Shown here in pieces: positions 32,801 to 40,571 of a DNA stretch of 46,551 nt; the stretch's first letter is position 1; the number at the start of each line of letters is the position of its first letter. The stretch lies in NCBI GenBank assembly GCA_903850425.1, contig CAINLR010000081.1, forward strand, positions 1 through 46,551. The letters are read 5' to 3'. Both the position numbers and the translations under genes were made by a program. Source of the DNA: an uncultured Verrucomicrobia subdivision 3 bacterium (lineage in GTDB: Bacteria > Verrucomicrobiota > Verrucomicrobiia > Limisphaerales > UBA11358). Under the pieces are notes generated by a model, which saw nothing but the letters and a program-made list of their open reading frames with translations, searched no databases and had not been told where the DNA came from.

Positions 32801-32948
32801 TCGCATCCGTGACGGTGTCCGCCGCCGCGCCCATTTTGAGCAGACAGGAGGGACACAGTCCGGCCAACGCGCCGATTGGCAGCGGCGTGCCACATTGCGG
32901 ACATTTGTTTCCGTCGGGCATGGGTGCATTCATTTTTACCGTGTCCAT
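29853..32948 (-). CDS. Membrane Ser/Thr protein kinase with TPR and Ig-like domains
   Basis: 1031 residues. N-terminal zinc ribbon (C16, C19, C32, C35), then a Hanks-type kinase: GKGGMGAVYKARQ, catalytic K98 in VALKIL, HRDIKPENILL with D218, DFG at 236-238, GTPQYMAPEQ at 292-301. One membrane helix at about 441-464, then an extracytoplasmic part with TPR repeats (about 640-790) and a C-terminal Big_5-like domain (about 925-1031) paralogous to the adjacent secreted protein. Two in-frame inserts in the kinase domain, residues 138-167 and 245-282, correspond to palindromic repeat elements (see those entries). With the secreted protein and sigma factor it likely forms an envelope-sensing locus (inference). 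Confidence 0.9.
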   Translation of the reverse strand: MDTVKMNAPMPDGNKCPQCGTPLPIGALAGLCPSCLLKMGAAADTVTDAKQPAFHPPSVAELAPLFPQLEILELIGKGGMGAVYKARQKQLDRIVALKILPPGIGNDAAFAERFTREARALAKLNHPGIVTLYEFGNIGQAARLPSERVSASGSAGMPVPAGEAPALLYYFLMEFVDGVNLRQLLHSSRISAREALAIVPQICDALQFAHDQGIVHRDIKPENILLDRRGRVKVADFGLAKIVGNVAQTSSFAGSGGVPAASSGTTEPGGSVNPQAGKPALQDLTDAGKVMGTPQYMAPEQKEHPDAVDHRADIYALGVVFYQMLTGELPGKSIAPPSSKVHIDVRLDEVVLRALEKKPELRYQQANVLKTEVETISETPPPAKSLTEQTAINEAEWRNPQNWTGPKWLSVYFSKRDSRAWVPKQIPRFGQTVNLGNPRGAFALLAIASAIIVLAIIVPIAIFKPSAHPPAVKSDYIGQSYFPKGDSIEITSVERGENQMTVKGHYNLVSADEASLWLNITATNHDEVPNQTEPPQSIHISKGRGDFELSRSHLVPGLPHVSMYNDHHAFAGIYFGTEAEAASERKLNLNGDTRTAQPSQFQQRLVSIIKHASTSDHASELSQEGWQLLQAGKRTEAEAKFQQAVQLAPDDANTWNGLGWAQFNSGNSAAAETSFQKAVAIEPNHPAALNGLGQIYLSQRKYDDAEKFLLQTAPNAPAAWFGLARLYLLEGKFDQAEKWSQNLVDSGQADETAKKMLEAAKQKSLSDGLRMLIEPPAKATSSTNQPDYAQAVAALGAMDGLGDTLDKALAQKDQATAQTTSELFLEQLRSLNRYLRGTDMELPANVISLYTRAHGAIKAGDLSLGKDLYKAATHAADAFDQSVPGSSYSERLSALAGQQRNASQPQPTEIKITPHPQDQDNVTLDKQPPVIVETFPVSGASDVPPGETEIRVRFSKPMTDGSWSWSSAWENSAPEFTGKPHYAADARTCVVQVKLEPGQTYAFWLNSERFQNFTDQAGRPAVPYLLIFHTK
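32103..32216 (-). repeat. REP-like element inserted in frame in the kinase activation loop
   Basis: 114 bp encoding residues 245-282 of the kinase. Read on the minus strand it runs from TAGCGCAGACGTCCTCG through CTGGCGGCGTCCCCGCCGCC to AACCCGCAGGCTGGGAAGCC, the same outer ends and order as the elements around the RAYT gene (18708, 19197, 19951). It lies between DFGLAKIVG and LTDAGKVMGTPQYMAPEQ, that is, in the activation segment, and keeps the frame open (38 codons). Confidence 0.85.
32451..32533 (-). repeat. Palindromic element inserted in frame between kinase beta strands
   Basis: About 83 bp with inverted ends (GGCAGGTGCCTCC at the left; complement of GGCAGGCGGCTCG at the right). With a few flanking bases it encodes residues 138-167 of the kinase, between TLYEFGN and LYYFLMEFVDG, where kinases normally have a short beta4-beta5 turn. 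Distinct in sequence from the activation-loop element but of the same style. Confidence 0.78.
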
Positions 32949-32992
32949 GTCTCCTTCAGAAGCAAATCCGGAAAAATGTTACCGGATATTTT

Positions 32993-33072
32993 TTAACCGC
33001 AGCGAACGCAAAGGGCGCAGAGATTTGAAAGGGATAGGATACTTTGTGTTCTCTGCGTTCTTTGCGGGTGAA
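32993..33072. repeat. Imperfect palindrome (AACCGCA-GAACGCAAAG type)
   Basis: Left arm TTAACCGCAGCGAACGCAAAG (32993-33013) pairs imperfectly with the right arm 33042-33072, whose complement reads TTCACCCGCAAAGAACGCAG then AGAACACAAAG. It fills the gap between the kinase and ubiA genes and is related to the single arm at 20293-20326. Confidence 0.75.
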
Positions 33073-33088
33073 TATGAACGGTCAAGGA

Positions 33089-34042
33089 TCACCGCAGCTT
33101 GAAGCCGCCTTGAAAAATGACTTCCAGCGCCACGACCACGAGAAAAATCGCGCCCACTACGGCGTTCAAGCGGAAGAACGCGACGTTGATCCAGTTCACG
33201 CTGCGCCGGCGCGCGATCCAATGCTCCAGCGTCAGGCAGGCCAGAATCATCAGCCAGCCGATGAGATATGCGAGGCGAAAATGGCAAAGCAAACCGAAGC
33301 CGAGCAGCACGCCGCACATGACCATGTGCGCGAGAAACGCCGCCTTCAACGCGTTCTGCGGCCCCCAGGCCACGACCAGCGAACGCAAGCCATGCGACCG
33401 GTCGAACTCGTAATCTTGCAGTGCGTAAATGATGTCGAAGCCGATCAGCCAGAGCACGACGGCCAGCGCGAGCACGATTGGTTGCAGTCCAGTTGTCGCA
33501 TGCCTAATCCAATCTCCAAAATACTCAGATGAACGGAACATGTCCGCGGGTGACATGAACCCGAATTCGCCCTTCACCGCGAGCCAGGCCCCAATGGGGG
33601 CGAGGGCGAGGGCTATGCCCAGAAAGACATGCGTGTAATCCGTGAACCGTTTAGTCAGCGAATAAAAGCAAACCAGCACTAGCGCCACGGGTGAAAGATA
33701 AAAACAGAGCGGATTCAAAAACCAGCTTGCTACAACCATTGCCACGGCGGACAAAATGCAGAGCGCCAACGCGCTGGCCAGGGAGATTTGTCCGCTGGGC
33801 AGATGCCGTTTGGCCGTCCGCGGATTCAGCGCGTCGAACCTGCGATCCACGATCCGGTTGAACGCCATCGCGCAGGTTCGGGCCCCCACCATGGCCACCA
33901 GAATTAGCCCGAAGGTGCGCCACCCCGGCCAGCCGCGCTGGTCGCGCGCGGCCACAATCATCGCCGCCAGTGCGAACGGCAGCGCGAAGACGGTGTGCGA
34001 GAAACGCACGAACGAAGCCCATTTTTTAATGATAGAAAACAT
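33089..34042 (-). CDS. ubiA: UbiA-family prenyltransferase
   Basis: Integral membrane enzyme that prenylates an aromatic acid in quinone synthesis (4-hydroxybenzoate type, or MqnP in the futalosine menaquinone route). 317 residues, eight or nine hydrophobic segments. Aspartate motifs: NRIVDRRFDALNPRT (first) and YALQDYEFDRSHGLRS (second). Its start codon lies within the left arm of an inverted repeat. ubiX follows upstream on the same strand, separated by the four-helix gene; UbiA plus UbiX without other ubi genes fits either route. Confidence 0.92.
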   Translation of the reverse strand: MFSIIKKWASFVRFSHTVFALPFALAAMIVAARDQRGWPGWRTFGLILVAMVGARTCAMAFNRIVDRRFDALNPRTAKRHLPSGQISLASALALCILSAVAMVVASWFLNPLCFYLSPVALVLVCFYSLTKRFTDYTHVFLGIALALAPIGAWLAVKGEFGFMSPADMFRSSEYFGDWIRHATTGLQPIVLALAVVLWLIGFDIIYALQDYEFDRSHGLRSLVVAWGPQNALKAAFLAHMVMCGVLLGFGLLCHFRLAYLIGWLMILACLTLEHWIARRRSVNWINVAFFRLNAVVGAIFLVVVALEVIFQGGFKLR

Positions 34043-34070
34043 TCAACATTTAACATTCAACGCCCAACCT
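34036..34070. repeat. Left arm of inverted repeat around four-helix gene
   Basis: AT-rich iterated words AACATTCAACATTTAACATT followed by CAACGCCCAACCT, ending 7 bp before the stop codon of the four-helix gene and overlapping the ubiA start codon. Its complement matches the sequence at 34538-34575. Confidence 0.75.
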
Positions 34071-34077
34071 CGAAGGG

Positions 34078-34587
34078 TCAGGCGGTGTTTAGGGACGGAT
34101 AACGGTTTAGGTTGGCTGGATTGCGGCCGGCCGACGGGGCATTGCGTTGTGCGGTATGGATGCTGGAATGAAAAATCCGGATCAATTCTTCAGATTCACC
34201 CAAAATGAACACGAGATTGGTTTCGTGTTTTACCCAGGCTTTGTGTTTGATGAGCCGTGCCCAGCGCCGGGTTTCACGAAGTTCCTTCAGGCAAATTTTG
34301 AGCTTATGAATGAAATCCTCGCGCGATTCCGCCGCCTCCGCCTCGCCGTGATTTGGATCGGCCGGTGTTCCCGAACGCAGAATCTGTCCGGCCACATGAT
34401 TGCCCGCTCGCGTGGACGGAAGGCTTTCTGACAAATCAATCACCGCCGAGGCGATTTCCAGCAGGCGGTCTTCGAGATCAAATTTTCGCTTGCCATCGCC
34501 ACCTGCCTTTAGCTCCCAAGCATCCCCTGCCGTATCCTTGGGTGTTGAATGTTGGGTGTTGAATGTTGGATGTTTCCGTTTTTTCAT
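34078..34587 (-). CDS. Four-helix bundle protein (23S rRNA-intervening-sequence type)
   Basis: 169 residues. From about residue 36 it shows the family pattern: KFDLEDRLLEIASAVIDLSE, TRAGNHVAGQILRSGT, HGEAEAAESREDFIHKLKI and CLKELRETRRWARLI. Proteins of this family were first seen encoded in 23S rRNA intervening sequences and are related to the Avd accessory proteins; function is mostly unknown. The first 20 or so residues are encoded by the right inverted-repeat arm. It sits between ubiA and ubiX, bounded by inverted repeats, as though inserted. Confidence 0.85.
   Translation of the reverse strand: MKKRKHPTFNTQHSTPKDTAGDAWELKAGGDGKRKFDLEDRLLEIASAVIDLSESLPSTRAGNHVAGQILRSGTPADPNHGEAEAAESREDFIHKLKICLKELRETRRWARLIKHKAWVKHETNLVFILGESEELIRIFHSSIHTAQRNAPSAGRNPANLNRYPSLNTA
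34538..34575. repeat. Right arm of inverted repeat around four-helix gene
   Basis: TTGGGTGTTGAATGTTGGGT followed by GTTGAATGTTGGATGTTT, inverted relative to 34036-34070. The four-helix gene's start codon (34587) is just outside, and its first codons run through this arm. Confidence 0.75.
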
Positions 34588-34588
34588 T

Positions 34589-35146
34589 TCACTCCAGTTC
34601 CTCCGCCCAGCGCGGCGCGAGTTTGTTGGCGATGCCCATGTGATCCAGCACGCGCGCGACGACGGTGTCCACGACTTGAACCACGGAACCGGCCCCGGAA
34701 TAAAAGCTGGGGTTCGCTGGCATAATGATCGCGCCGGCGAGAATGAGCAGCTCCATGTTTTTGATGTGGATCAAACTGAACGGCGTTTCGCGCGGAACTA
34801 AAATTAATTTCTTCTTTTCCTTCAGCGTCACATCGGCAGCGCGAAGTAAGACGTCTTCGCTGTAACCGTGCGCGATGCGGCCCATTGTGCCCATGGTGCA
34901 GGGGATCACGACCATCACGTCCGGCGGATTCGAGCCGCTGGCGAACGGCGCGTTCATGCTCTTGAGATTATGCACTGGCACGCCGGCTGGCAGCTTCAGG
35001 CCGCCGGGAAGTTCCACGCTGATGACCTGCTGGGCATAGTTGCTCAACACGACGTGAAGCTCGTGTTTGCCCGGATCGAGGTTGTCGAGCAGGCGCTGCG
35101 CGTAAAGCGCGCCGGTGGCACCGGTGATGGCAACGAGAATTTTCAC
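34589..35146 (-). CDS. ubiX: Flavin prenyltransferase UbiX
   Basis: Makes prenylated FMN for UbiD-type decarboxylases. 185 residues from the GTG at 35146 (MKILVAITGATGALYAQRLL), which is exactly the family N-terminus; a farther in-frame ATG at 35200 adds non-homologous residues. Further motifs are DVMVVIPCTMGTMGRIAHG, LKEKKKLILVPRETPFSLIH and PANPSFYSGAGSV. 1 bp after it comes the four-helix gene. Confidence 0.93.
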   Translation of the reverse strand: MKILVAITGATGALYAQRLLDNLDPGKHELHVVLSNYAQQVISVELPGGLKLPAGVPVHNLKSMNAPFASGSNPPDVMVVIPCTMGTMGRIAHGYSEDVLLRAADVTLKEKKKLILVPRETPFSLIHIKNMELLILAGAIIMPANPSFYSGAGSVVQVVDTVVARVLDHMGIANKLAPRWAEELE

Positions 35147-35378
35147 AGGCGAAAATAATGACGGCGCACAGCGGTGGCGGCAAGGCAACAAAAACGGCAA
35201 GCGCCAGAGCCGCTTTAATCACCATGCTCCATACACTTTATTCGCCCGCCGTGATTTGAGTGTGATTGCCTGCGCCAGGCTTGATGAATGCAGTTTGGAA
35301 TTTCGCTGGCGCTTGGAGTTTTTGAAAAAGGTGCCTTGAAAAGCTTGAGTCCGCTGACCCGTTCCGCACAATTGCGGC

Positions 35379-36512
35379 GTGTTCAAAACTGCGGCATTCC
35401 TTTTTTGCGGCGCGCTGATGTTGTTTTTGGCGGGCTGCGCGACCACGCCCGGTTCCGGCGAGGTCACGCCGCCGGACTGGTCGCCGACCGCCGCCGATGC
35501 CAAACCGGCCTTGCCCACGAACCTCGTGCCGCTCTTGCTGCTGACCAAAACCAATCTGCCGACGGTCGCCACCGTTAATTCTCCGCCGCTCACCGTGCGC
35601 TCGAACCCGCCGCCGGTTCTCAAGCCGGCACCGTTCCTTACTTGGACATCGTTCGACCACTGGGCCGCTGAGAACAAAATCGGTGCGTTGCGCCGGCTGT
35701 CGGGCGGGCCAACCACGCGGTTTTATCTGGAGGCCAAAAATGGTTTGCTGGTGCTGGAGATCGGCAGCCGCGAGGCCATCTGGCGCGGCATGGAAATTCA
35801 CCTCGGCTTCGCGCCGGAAGTCATTGATGGGCAGATTTTCGTGCATGGCTTGGATCTGGAAAAAAACCTGGTGCCGTTGATTCTAGGTCCCCCGCTGACG
35901 TTCGGCACCAACCGCGTCATCATTCTGGATCCCGGTCATGGCGGCATCGCGGGCGGGACTATCAGCGTGCTGGACAAGCGGCCGGAAAAGGAATTCACAC
36001 TCGATTGGGCGCGGCGGCTCAAGCCGTTGCTGGAGCAGCACGGCTGGCAGGTTTATCTCACGCGCACAAACGATATGGATATTGCGCTGTCGAACCGGGT
36101 GAATTTCGCGGAGGCGCATCACGCCGACCTGTTCGTCAGCCTGCATTTCAATTCCGCCGCGCCGGACAAACGGCAAAGCGGCCTGGAAACGTATTGTCTG
36201 ACCCCGGTGGGCATGCCCTCGACCCTCACGCGCGGCTATCCGGATTTCTGGTCGCAGGTGTTTCCCAACAACCGCTATGACCGGGGCAATCTGCAACTGG
36301 CCGTGCAGCTGCACAGCGCGTTGCTGCACGCGAGCGGCGGGGAGGATCGCGGGGTGCGCCGGGCGCGGTTCATGGGCGTGCTGCACGGTCCGCCTTGCCC
36401 GGCGGTGTTGATTGAAGGTGGGTTTCTCTCCAATGCCCGCGAGGCGGAAAAAATTGCCAGCGGCGCGTTCCGGCAGAAACTCGCCGAAGCCGTTGCGAAC
36501 GCGCTCAAATGA
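35379..36512 (+). CDS. Lipoprotein N-acetylmuramoyl-L-alanine amidase
   Basis: Cleaves the stem peptide from peptidoglycan muramic acid, usually at the septum. GTG start. Signal with lipobox LFLAGC, then a Pro-rich linker and a small beta domain (residues about 95-170). Amidase_3 domain from about residue 178: VIILDPGHGG (zinc His), DLFVSLHFNSAAPD (second His), and a C-terminal PAVLIEGGFLSNAREAEKI with the catalytic Glu. 377 residues. Overlaps the epimerase gene by 4 bp (ATGA). Confidence 0.92.
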   Translation: MFKTAAFLFCGALMLFLAGCATTPGSGEVTPPDWSPTAADAKPALPTNLVPLLLLTKTNLPTVATVNSPPLTVRSNPPPVLKPAPFLTWTSFDHWAAENKIGALRRLSGGPTTRFYLEAKNGLLVLEIGSREAIWRGMEIHLGFAPEVIDGQIFVHGLDLEKNLVPLILGPPLTFGTNRVIILDPGHGGIAGGTISVLDKRPEKEFTLDWARRLKPLLEQHGWQVYLTRTNDMDIALSNRVNFAEAHHADLFVSLHFNSAAPDKRQSGLETYCLTPVGMPSTLTRGYPDFWSQVFPNNRYDRGNLQLAVQLHSALLHASGGEDRGVRRARFMGVLHGPPCPAVLIEGGFLSNAREAEKIASGAFRQKLAEAVANALK

Positions 36513-37468
36513 AAAAATCCAAACATATCCTGGTCACGGGCGGTGCCGGCTTCATCGGCGCGCATCTCGTCGAACGACTGCTGAAGGAGGGTAACCGGGT
36601 GGTGGTCGTGGATGATTTCTCGACCGGCGCGGCGGAAAATTTAAGCGCCGTCCAATCGCATCCGCGCCTGCGCATCGTGGCGGCCAAGATTTCCGCCTGC
36701 AGGGAATTCTCCCAACTCGCGGCCGAGGCGGAATTTATTTTTCATCTCGCCGCGACTGTCGGCGTGGACTTGGTGGTCAAATCGGCGCTGCACGTTTTGG
36801 AATCGAGTTTCAATGAGACCCAGATTCTGCTGCGCGCGGCGGCGCAAAATGCCACGCCGCTGCTGCTCACGTCCACCTCGGAAGTCTATGGTAAGAGCGC
36901 CAAGCCAGAGTTCAGCGAGGACGACGATTTGCTCATCGGCCCGCCCGGCCATGCGCGCTGGAGCTATGCCTGCTCGAAACTGACGGACGAATTCCTGGCG
37001 CTCGCCTACGCGCGCGAAAAAAATCTACCGGTCATCATTGTGCGGCTCTTCAACACCGTCGGCCCGCGCCAGACCGGACGCTACGGCATGGTGCTGCCGC
37101 GCTTCATCGCGGCGGCGAAACAGAACCAACCGCTGAGAGTGTTCGGCGACGGCCAACAGTCGCGCTGCTTTGGTTTCGTTCACGATGTCGTGGAAGCCTT
37201 GCTGCGTTTGCAGCAATGCGCGGCGGCGCGCGGCCAGGTATTCAACATCGGCGGCACGGAGGAAGTGTCCATGCTGGAACTCGCGAAGCTGGTGGTCAAA
37301 GCGCTGGGCTCCAAATCCCCGATTGAACTGATTCCCTATGACCAGGCGTATGCGCCGGGCTTTGATGACATGCGCCGCCGCAAACCGCGGGTTGAGAAAC
37401 TGGAGCAGTTCGTGAAATTTCATCCGCGCACCTCGCTCCGCGACATCATCCGGCTGACGGCGGCATAA
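36509..37468 (+). CDS. NAD-dependent nucleotide-sugar epimerase/dehydratase
   Basis: Extended short-chain dehydrogenase of 319 residues. Rossmann motif VTGGAGFIGAHL, catalytic STSEVYG and SYACSK (Tyr and Lys), and the substrate-side NTVGPRQTGRYGMVLPRF. Resembles UDP-glucuronate decarboxylase or UDP-glucose 4-epimerase-like enzymes; exact substrate not assignable. Translationally coupled to the amidase gene, suggesting an envelope role. Confidence 0.9.
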   Translation: MKKSKHILVTGGAGFIGAHLVERLLKEGNRVVVVDDFSTGAAENLSAVQSHPRLRIVAAKISACREFSQLAAEAEFIFHLAATVGVDLVVKSALHVLESSFNETQILLRAAAQNATPLLLTSTSEVYGKSAKPEFSEDDDLLIGPPGHARWSYACSKLTDEFLALAYAREKNLPVIIVRLFNTVGPRQTGRYGMVLPRFIAAAKQNQPLRVFGDGQQSRCFGFVHDVVEALLRLQQCAAARGQVFNIGGTEEVSMLELAKLVVKALGSKSPIELIPYDQAYAPGFDDMRRRKPRVEKLEQFVKFHPRTSLRDIIRLTAA

Positions 37469-37693
37469 CCAAACCTGCTTCACGGCCTCGCACTGTTGGA
37501 TTGGCATCCACAGCAATGGCGGCGAAGGCATATGGTCCGCCGACCTCCCCACAGCCCCCGGCACATGCCGCTTGTCAGTAGCAGCTATGCCAACGCCCTG
37601 CGCCTGGGGATGCTGGCACGCCATCAAAACACACGCCGCCACGGCCGGCCATCCCATCAGCGTCACCCGGCGAACTCTTATACAAACCAAATC

Positions 37694-38044
37694 ATGAGCG
37701 ATCCTGATTTTCTAAACCGCTATCGCGTCTGCACTGGCCAACTGGGCAGCGACGACGACGGCTTCAAGGGATTCTTTTGCGTCCGCATCAAAGGCGCACG
37801 CGTAAAGTGTATGGCGAGCGATGGCGAGGGCTGGCAACACGTCAGCGTCAGCGTGGACAAGAGCAACCAGCCGCCAAGCTGGGCGCTCATGTGCGCAGTC
37901 AAAGATTTGTTTTGGCAGCCGGAAGATTGTGTGATTCAGTTCCACCCGCCGGCCGCCGTTTACGTCAACCAGCATCCCGGCGTGTTGCATCTGTGGCGTT
38001 CCCTGCACACCGCGCAGCCCATGCCCCCGCTTTGGATGGTGTAG
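37694..38044 (+). CDS. Small conserved protein (DUF7694-like)
   Basis: 116 residues starting MSDPDFLNRYRVCTGQLGSD. The C-terminal half has a distinctive Trp/His/Pro pattern: PPSWALMCAVKDLFWQPEDC, then VIQFHPPAAVYVNQHPGVLH and LWR. This resembles small proteins known mainly from phages and their hosts (DUF7694-type, by memory); function unknown. It has its own terminator (38071-38103) and borders the integrated element. Confidence 0.65.
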   Translation: MSDPDFLNRYRVCTGQLGSDDDGFKGFFCVRIKGARVKCMASDGEGWQHVSVSVDKSNQPPSWALMCAVKDLFWQPEDCVIQFHPPAAVYVNQHPGVLHLWRSLHTAQPMPPLWMV

Positions 38045-38070
38045 CCATCCGGGCCTTCTCCGCCCACCCG

Positions 38071-38103
38071 CGCCAGTCATCCTCACGGATGGCTGGCGTT
38101 TTT
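38071..38103 (+). terminator. Rho-independent terminator
   Basis: CGCCAGTCATCC (38071-38082) pairs with GGATGGCTGGCG (38087-38098), with one mismatch, over a 4-nt loop, followed by TTTTTCTTT. Lies 27 bp after the small conserved gene. Confidence 0.8.
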
Positions 38104-38123
38104 CTTTGATACCATGATTTCTA

Positions 38124-38180
38124 TGATACTAGCTCTGATACTAGAGTTTGCATCCAGGCTAGGGTAGGCTAGGGTAGGTG
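38124..38180. repeat. Tandem short repeats at left border of the integrated element
   Basis: Two TGATACTAG copies (38124-38132 and 38136-38144), then two exact 10-bp units GGCTAGGGTA (38157-38176) followed by GGTG. The GGGTAGG words recur in the opposite orientation at 43112-43178 after the primase gene. Confidence 0.7.
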
Positions 38181-38255
38181 CATTTCTGGAAAATCGCCTC
38201 CTTTTGCTCTTTTACGACCGCAATAATCCCCAATAGCCACCGTGTAAAAATTAAA

Positions 38256-38280
38256 AACCCCCAGTAAAGACTGGGGGGTT
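38256..38280 (-). terminator. Terminator of tRNA-Phe transcript
   Basis: On the minus strand, AACCCCCCAGT and ACTGGGGGTT form a stem with one unpaired base around a 4-nt loop, followed by TTTAATTTTT. It begins 6 bp after the tRNA 3' end. Confidence 0.75.
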
Positions 38281-38285
38281 GAGAC

Positions 38286-38361
<76 letters not shown>

Positions 38362-38449
38362 AACCATTGCAAACATTGGTGTTTGTTCGGTTTTTGACGC
38401 TTTCCTATTACCGTTGCATCCCATCATTGTATACCGTAGAGTCTTTTTG

Positions 38450-39610
38450 ATGAAAGCAGACTTAACGGACACCACAACTGAGGGCGCTCAAAGCATCCCA
38501 ACCACCAACCGCAGCGACAATCTATCCACAGATGGTAAATGGAGATCGTTTCCGAAGGTTCCAAACCTGCTGCAATATGTCGTTGCGGGGACATATTACG
38601 CACGTTGCAAGGTCAAAGGCAAGCCGGTTCGTGTCGCGCTTGATACTGACGTTTTTACCACGGCAAAGCTGCGCTTGCCGGACAAATTAAAAGATATGCG
38701 CAAGCCAAAGGCGATTGTTGGCACGTTTGCAGAGGGACGGCTCCAATTTGAGCGGCAAACGAATTCCGATCATACGCTGGCCGAATTGAGCAAAGTTTAC
38801 CGCCTGCGCTGCGTTGCCTGCATCCTCAAATCGTGGCCGGCATTGGATAGCCTCAAAGTGGACAAAATCATAGAACAGGATGTCCGCGATTGGGCAGCAC
38901 GGTATGCGGAGCGCTACGCGCCTCAGTTCTTTAATAATTCCCTAAACGTATTGCGCCAAATTTTCACGCTGGCAGGGCTGGGCAGGGATGCAAATCAGGG
39001 ATACAAAATCAAACGGTTGGGAATTCGCTCCAAACCTCTGGAGCTTCCCACGTCGCAACAATTCGACCGACTTCTTACCGTAATTGAAACCTCCGGTGCA
39101 GCTCAGGCGAAAGATTGTGCCGACTTGGTTCGTTTCTTGAGTTTCACGGGCTGCCGGGTTGCTGAAATGAAGCAAGGGCTTTGGCAAGATGTGAATTGGC
39201 AAGAAAGTGAAATCAAAGTTCACTCAGTCAAACGCCGCTTAACCAGCGGCACCGCGTTGGCGCGAAGGGTGCCAATGATTCCAGCCTTGCGCCAGTTGCT
39301 TGAACGACTGCGCGAGCAGCGTCAACCACAGCCCAGTGATCGAATCTGCAAGGTATCGGAATGCCAAGGAGCGCTTACAAGGGCATGTAGAATCGTTGGC
39401 TGTGCCCGATTGACGCATCATTCCTTGCGCCACCTTTTTGCCACCAGATGTGTTGAGAGCGGCATGGATATTCCGACAGTTGCCAACTGGCTTGGCCATA
39501 GTGATGGCGGAATGTTGGCGCTAAAAATATATGGTCATTTACGCCGTGAACACTCACAAGCTATGGCACAGCGGGTCAGCTTTGGAATGGGACAAGCTGT
39601 AAGCACATAA
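38450..39610 (+). CDS. Tyrosine site-specific recombinase (integrase)
   Basis: 386 residues from the ATG at 38450. An N-terminal SAM-like binding region (about 100-185) precedes the catalytic domain with R236 (FTGCRVAEM), H324 and R327 (HHSLRH), H350 (WLGH) and nucleophile Y361 (KIYGHLRREH). All key residues are present, so it looks active. It sits beside tRNA-Phe and starts a four-gene rightward cluster. Codon use is less GC-rich than in the host genes. Confidence 0.93.
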   Translation: MKADLTDTTTEGAQSIPTTNRSDNLSTDGKWRSFPKVPNLLQYVVAGTYYARCKVKGKPVRVALDTDVFTTAKLRLPDKLKDMRKPKAIVGTFAEGRLQFERQTNSDHTLAELSKVYRLRCVACILKSWPALDSLKVDKIIEQDVRDWAARYAERYAPQFFNNSLNVLRQIFTLAGLGRDANQGYKIKRLGIRSKPLELPTSQQFDRLLTVIETSGAAQAKDCADLVRFLSFTGCRVAEMKQGLWQDVNWQESEIKVHSVKRRLTSGTALARRVPMIPALRQLLERLREQRQPQPSDRICKVSECQGALTRACRIVGCARLTHHSLRHLFATRCVESGMDIPTVANWLGHSDGGMLALKIYGHLRREHSQAMAQRVSFGMGQAVST

Positions 39611-39625
39611 CCGGGAGTTGACCGC

Positions 39626-40462
39626 ATGAAAAGAAAACTAGAACGAAAAGTGGATAAGTCCGCGCGTGATAAAAAGCTTGTCCTCACTCAACCAGAGCAA
39701 CCAAGAGATCATTGGCGACAAGCGCACTTTGACCTTGAAGTTCAATTGAGCAGGATGAGCACGCTTGACCCGTTCGCCGCCCCACCATCAACCAACGAAC
39801 CGTTTTACTCAATTTGCTTTTGGCAAACTTTGGAGCGCGGAAGAATACCATTTGAAGCCCCTGATCCAATTGCCTACGAAGGTGAGTTGAACGAGGATTG
39901 GCACAGATTTCTTTGTGGCCCGCTGCAACCGTTCAATGCAGCCTGTGGTCTGTTTCCCCCTTCAAGCCCCGAAGGAGCCCCGCCGTGGGCGCTACAAGCA
40001 GCCGCCGAATGTCTGAAGCGACTTAATTGCGACGCAAAGCGGTCCCGATCATACTTGGCAGGATGGTGCATTGGCTTTGGCATTGAGGTTGCGAAATTAC
40101 TAACAATATGGGAAGTAAGACTCTCTGAGTGCGCGAAATTACCAATCGAATTGAAACGACATTTTTTCGTCCGGGCGGCTGATGCTACAGAGCGCGATAT
40201 TAATATCAGCCTCGGCTTCTTGAATGGTTTCAGTGATGGCTTAACGGCCGCACGAGATGTAGATCATCAATCAGTTTCTTTTAAACGCTGCCTTTATATC
40301 GCCCTCCACTGGCCCGCACTTGGCGGATTAAGTCGCATTGCTGTCTCAAAACAACTCGTGGAACGTAGGCTTTCGACACCTTCAGAAGAACGCCAAGTGC
40401 TGCAATTCCTTAGCAAACTAGGCGTTCCTCGTCGTAAGAACGATAATTTTCCAAACCCATAG
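39626..40462 (+). CDS. Unknown protein of the integrated element
   Basis: 278 residues beginning MKRKLERKVDKSARDKK. No domain recognised; the middle part is rich in Pro and aromatic residues (TNEPFYSICFWQTLERGRIP, SSPEGAPPWALQAAAECLKR) and the last third is mostly helical. 15 bp after the integrase stop codon and in the same direction. Could be a regulator or an interference protein of the element, but nothing supports a specific role. Confidence 0.7.
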   Translation: MKRKLERKVDKSARDKKLVLTQPEQPRDHWRQAHFDLEVQLSRMSTLDPFAAPPSTNEPFYSICFWQTLERGRIPFEAPDPIAYEGELNEDWHRFLCGPLQPFNAACGLFPPSSPEGAPPWALQAAAECLKRLNCDAKRSRSYLAGWCIGFGIEVAKLLTIWEVRLSECAKLPIELKRHFFVRAADATERDINISLGFLNGFSDGLTAARDVDHQSVSFKRCLYIALHWPALGGLSRIAVSKQLVERRLSTPSEERQVLQFLSKLGVPRRKNDNFPNP

Positions 40463-40571
40463 CATTGGCCGTGCCTTACCCCCCTGATAATCTGCCCGTC
40501 AGTTTATCAGTGATAACTGCCATCTCCTTTGGTCAGTAGGCAGCCCTCGCCGCCTGATCAAAGCTGATTTC

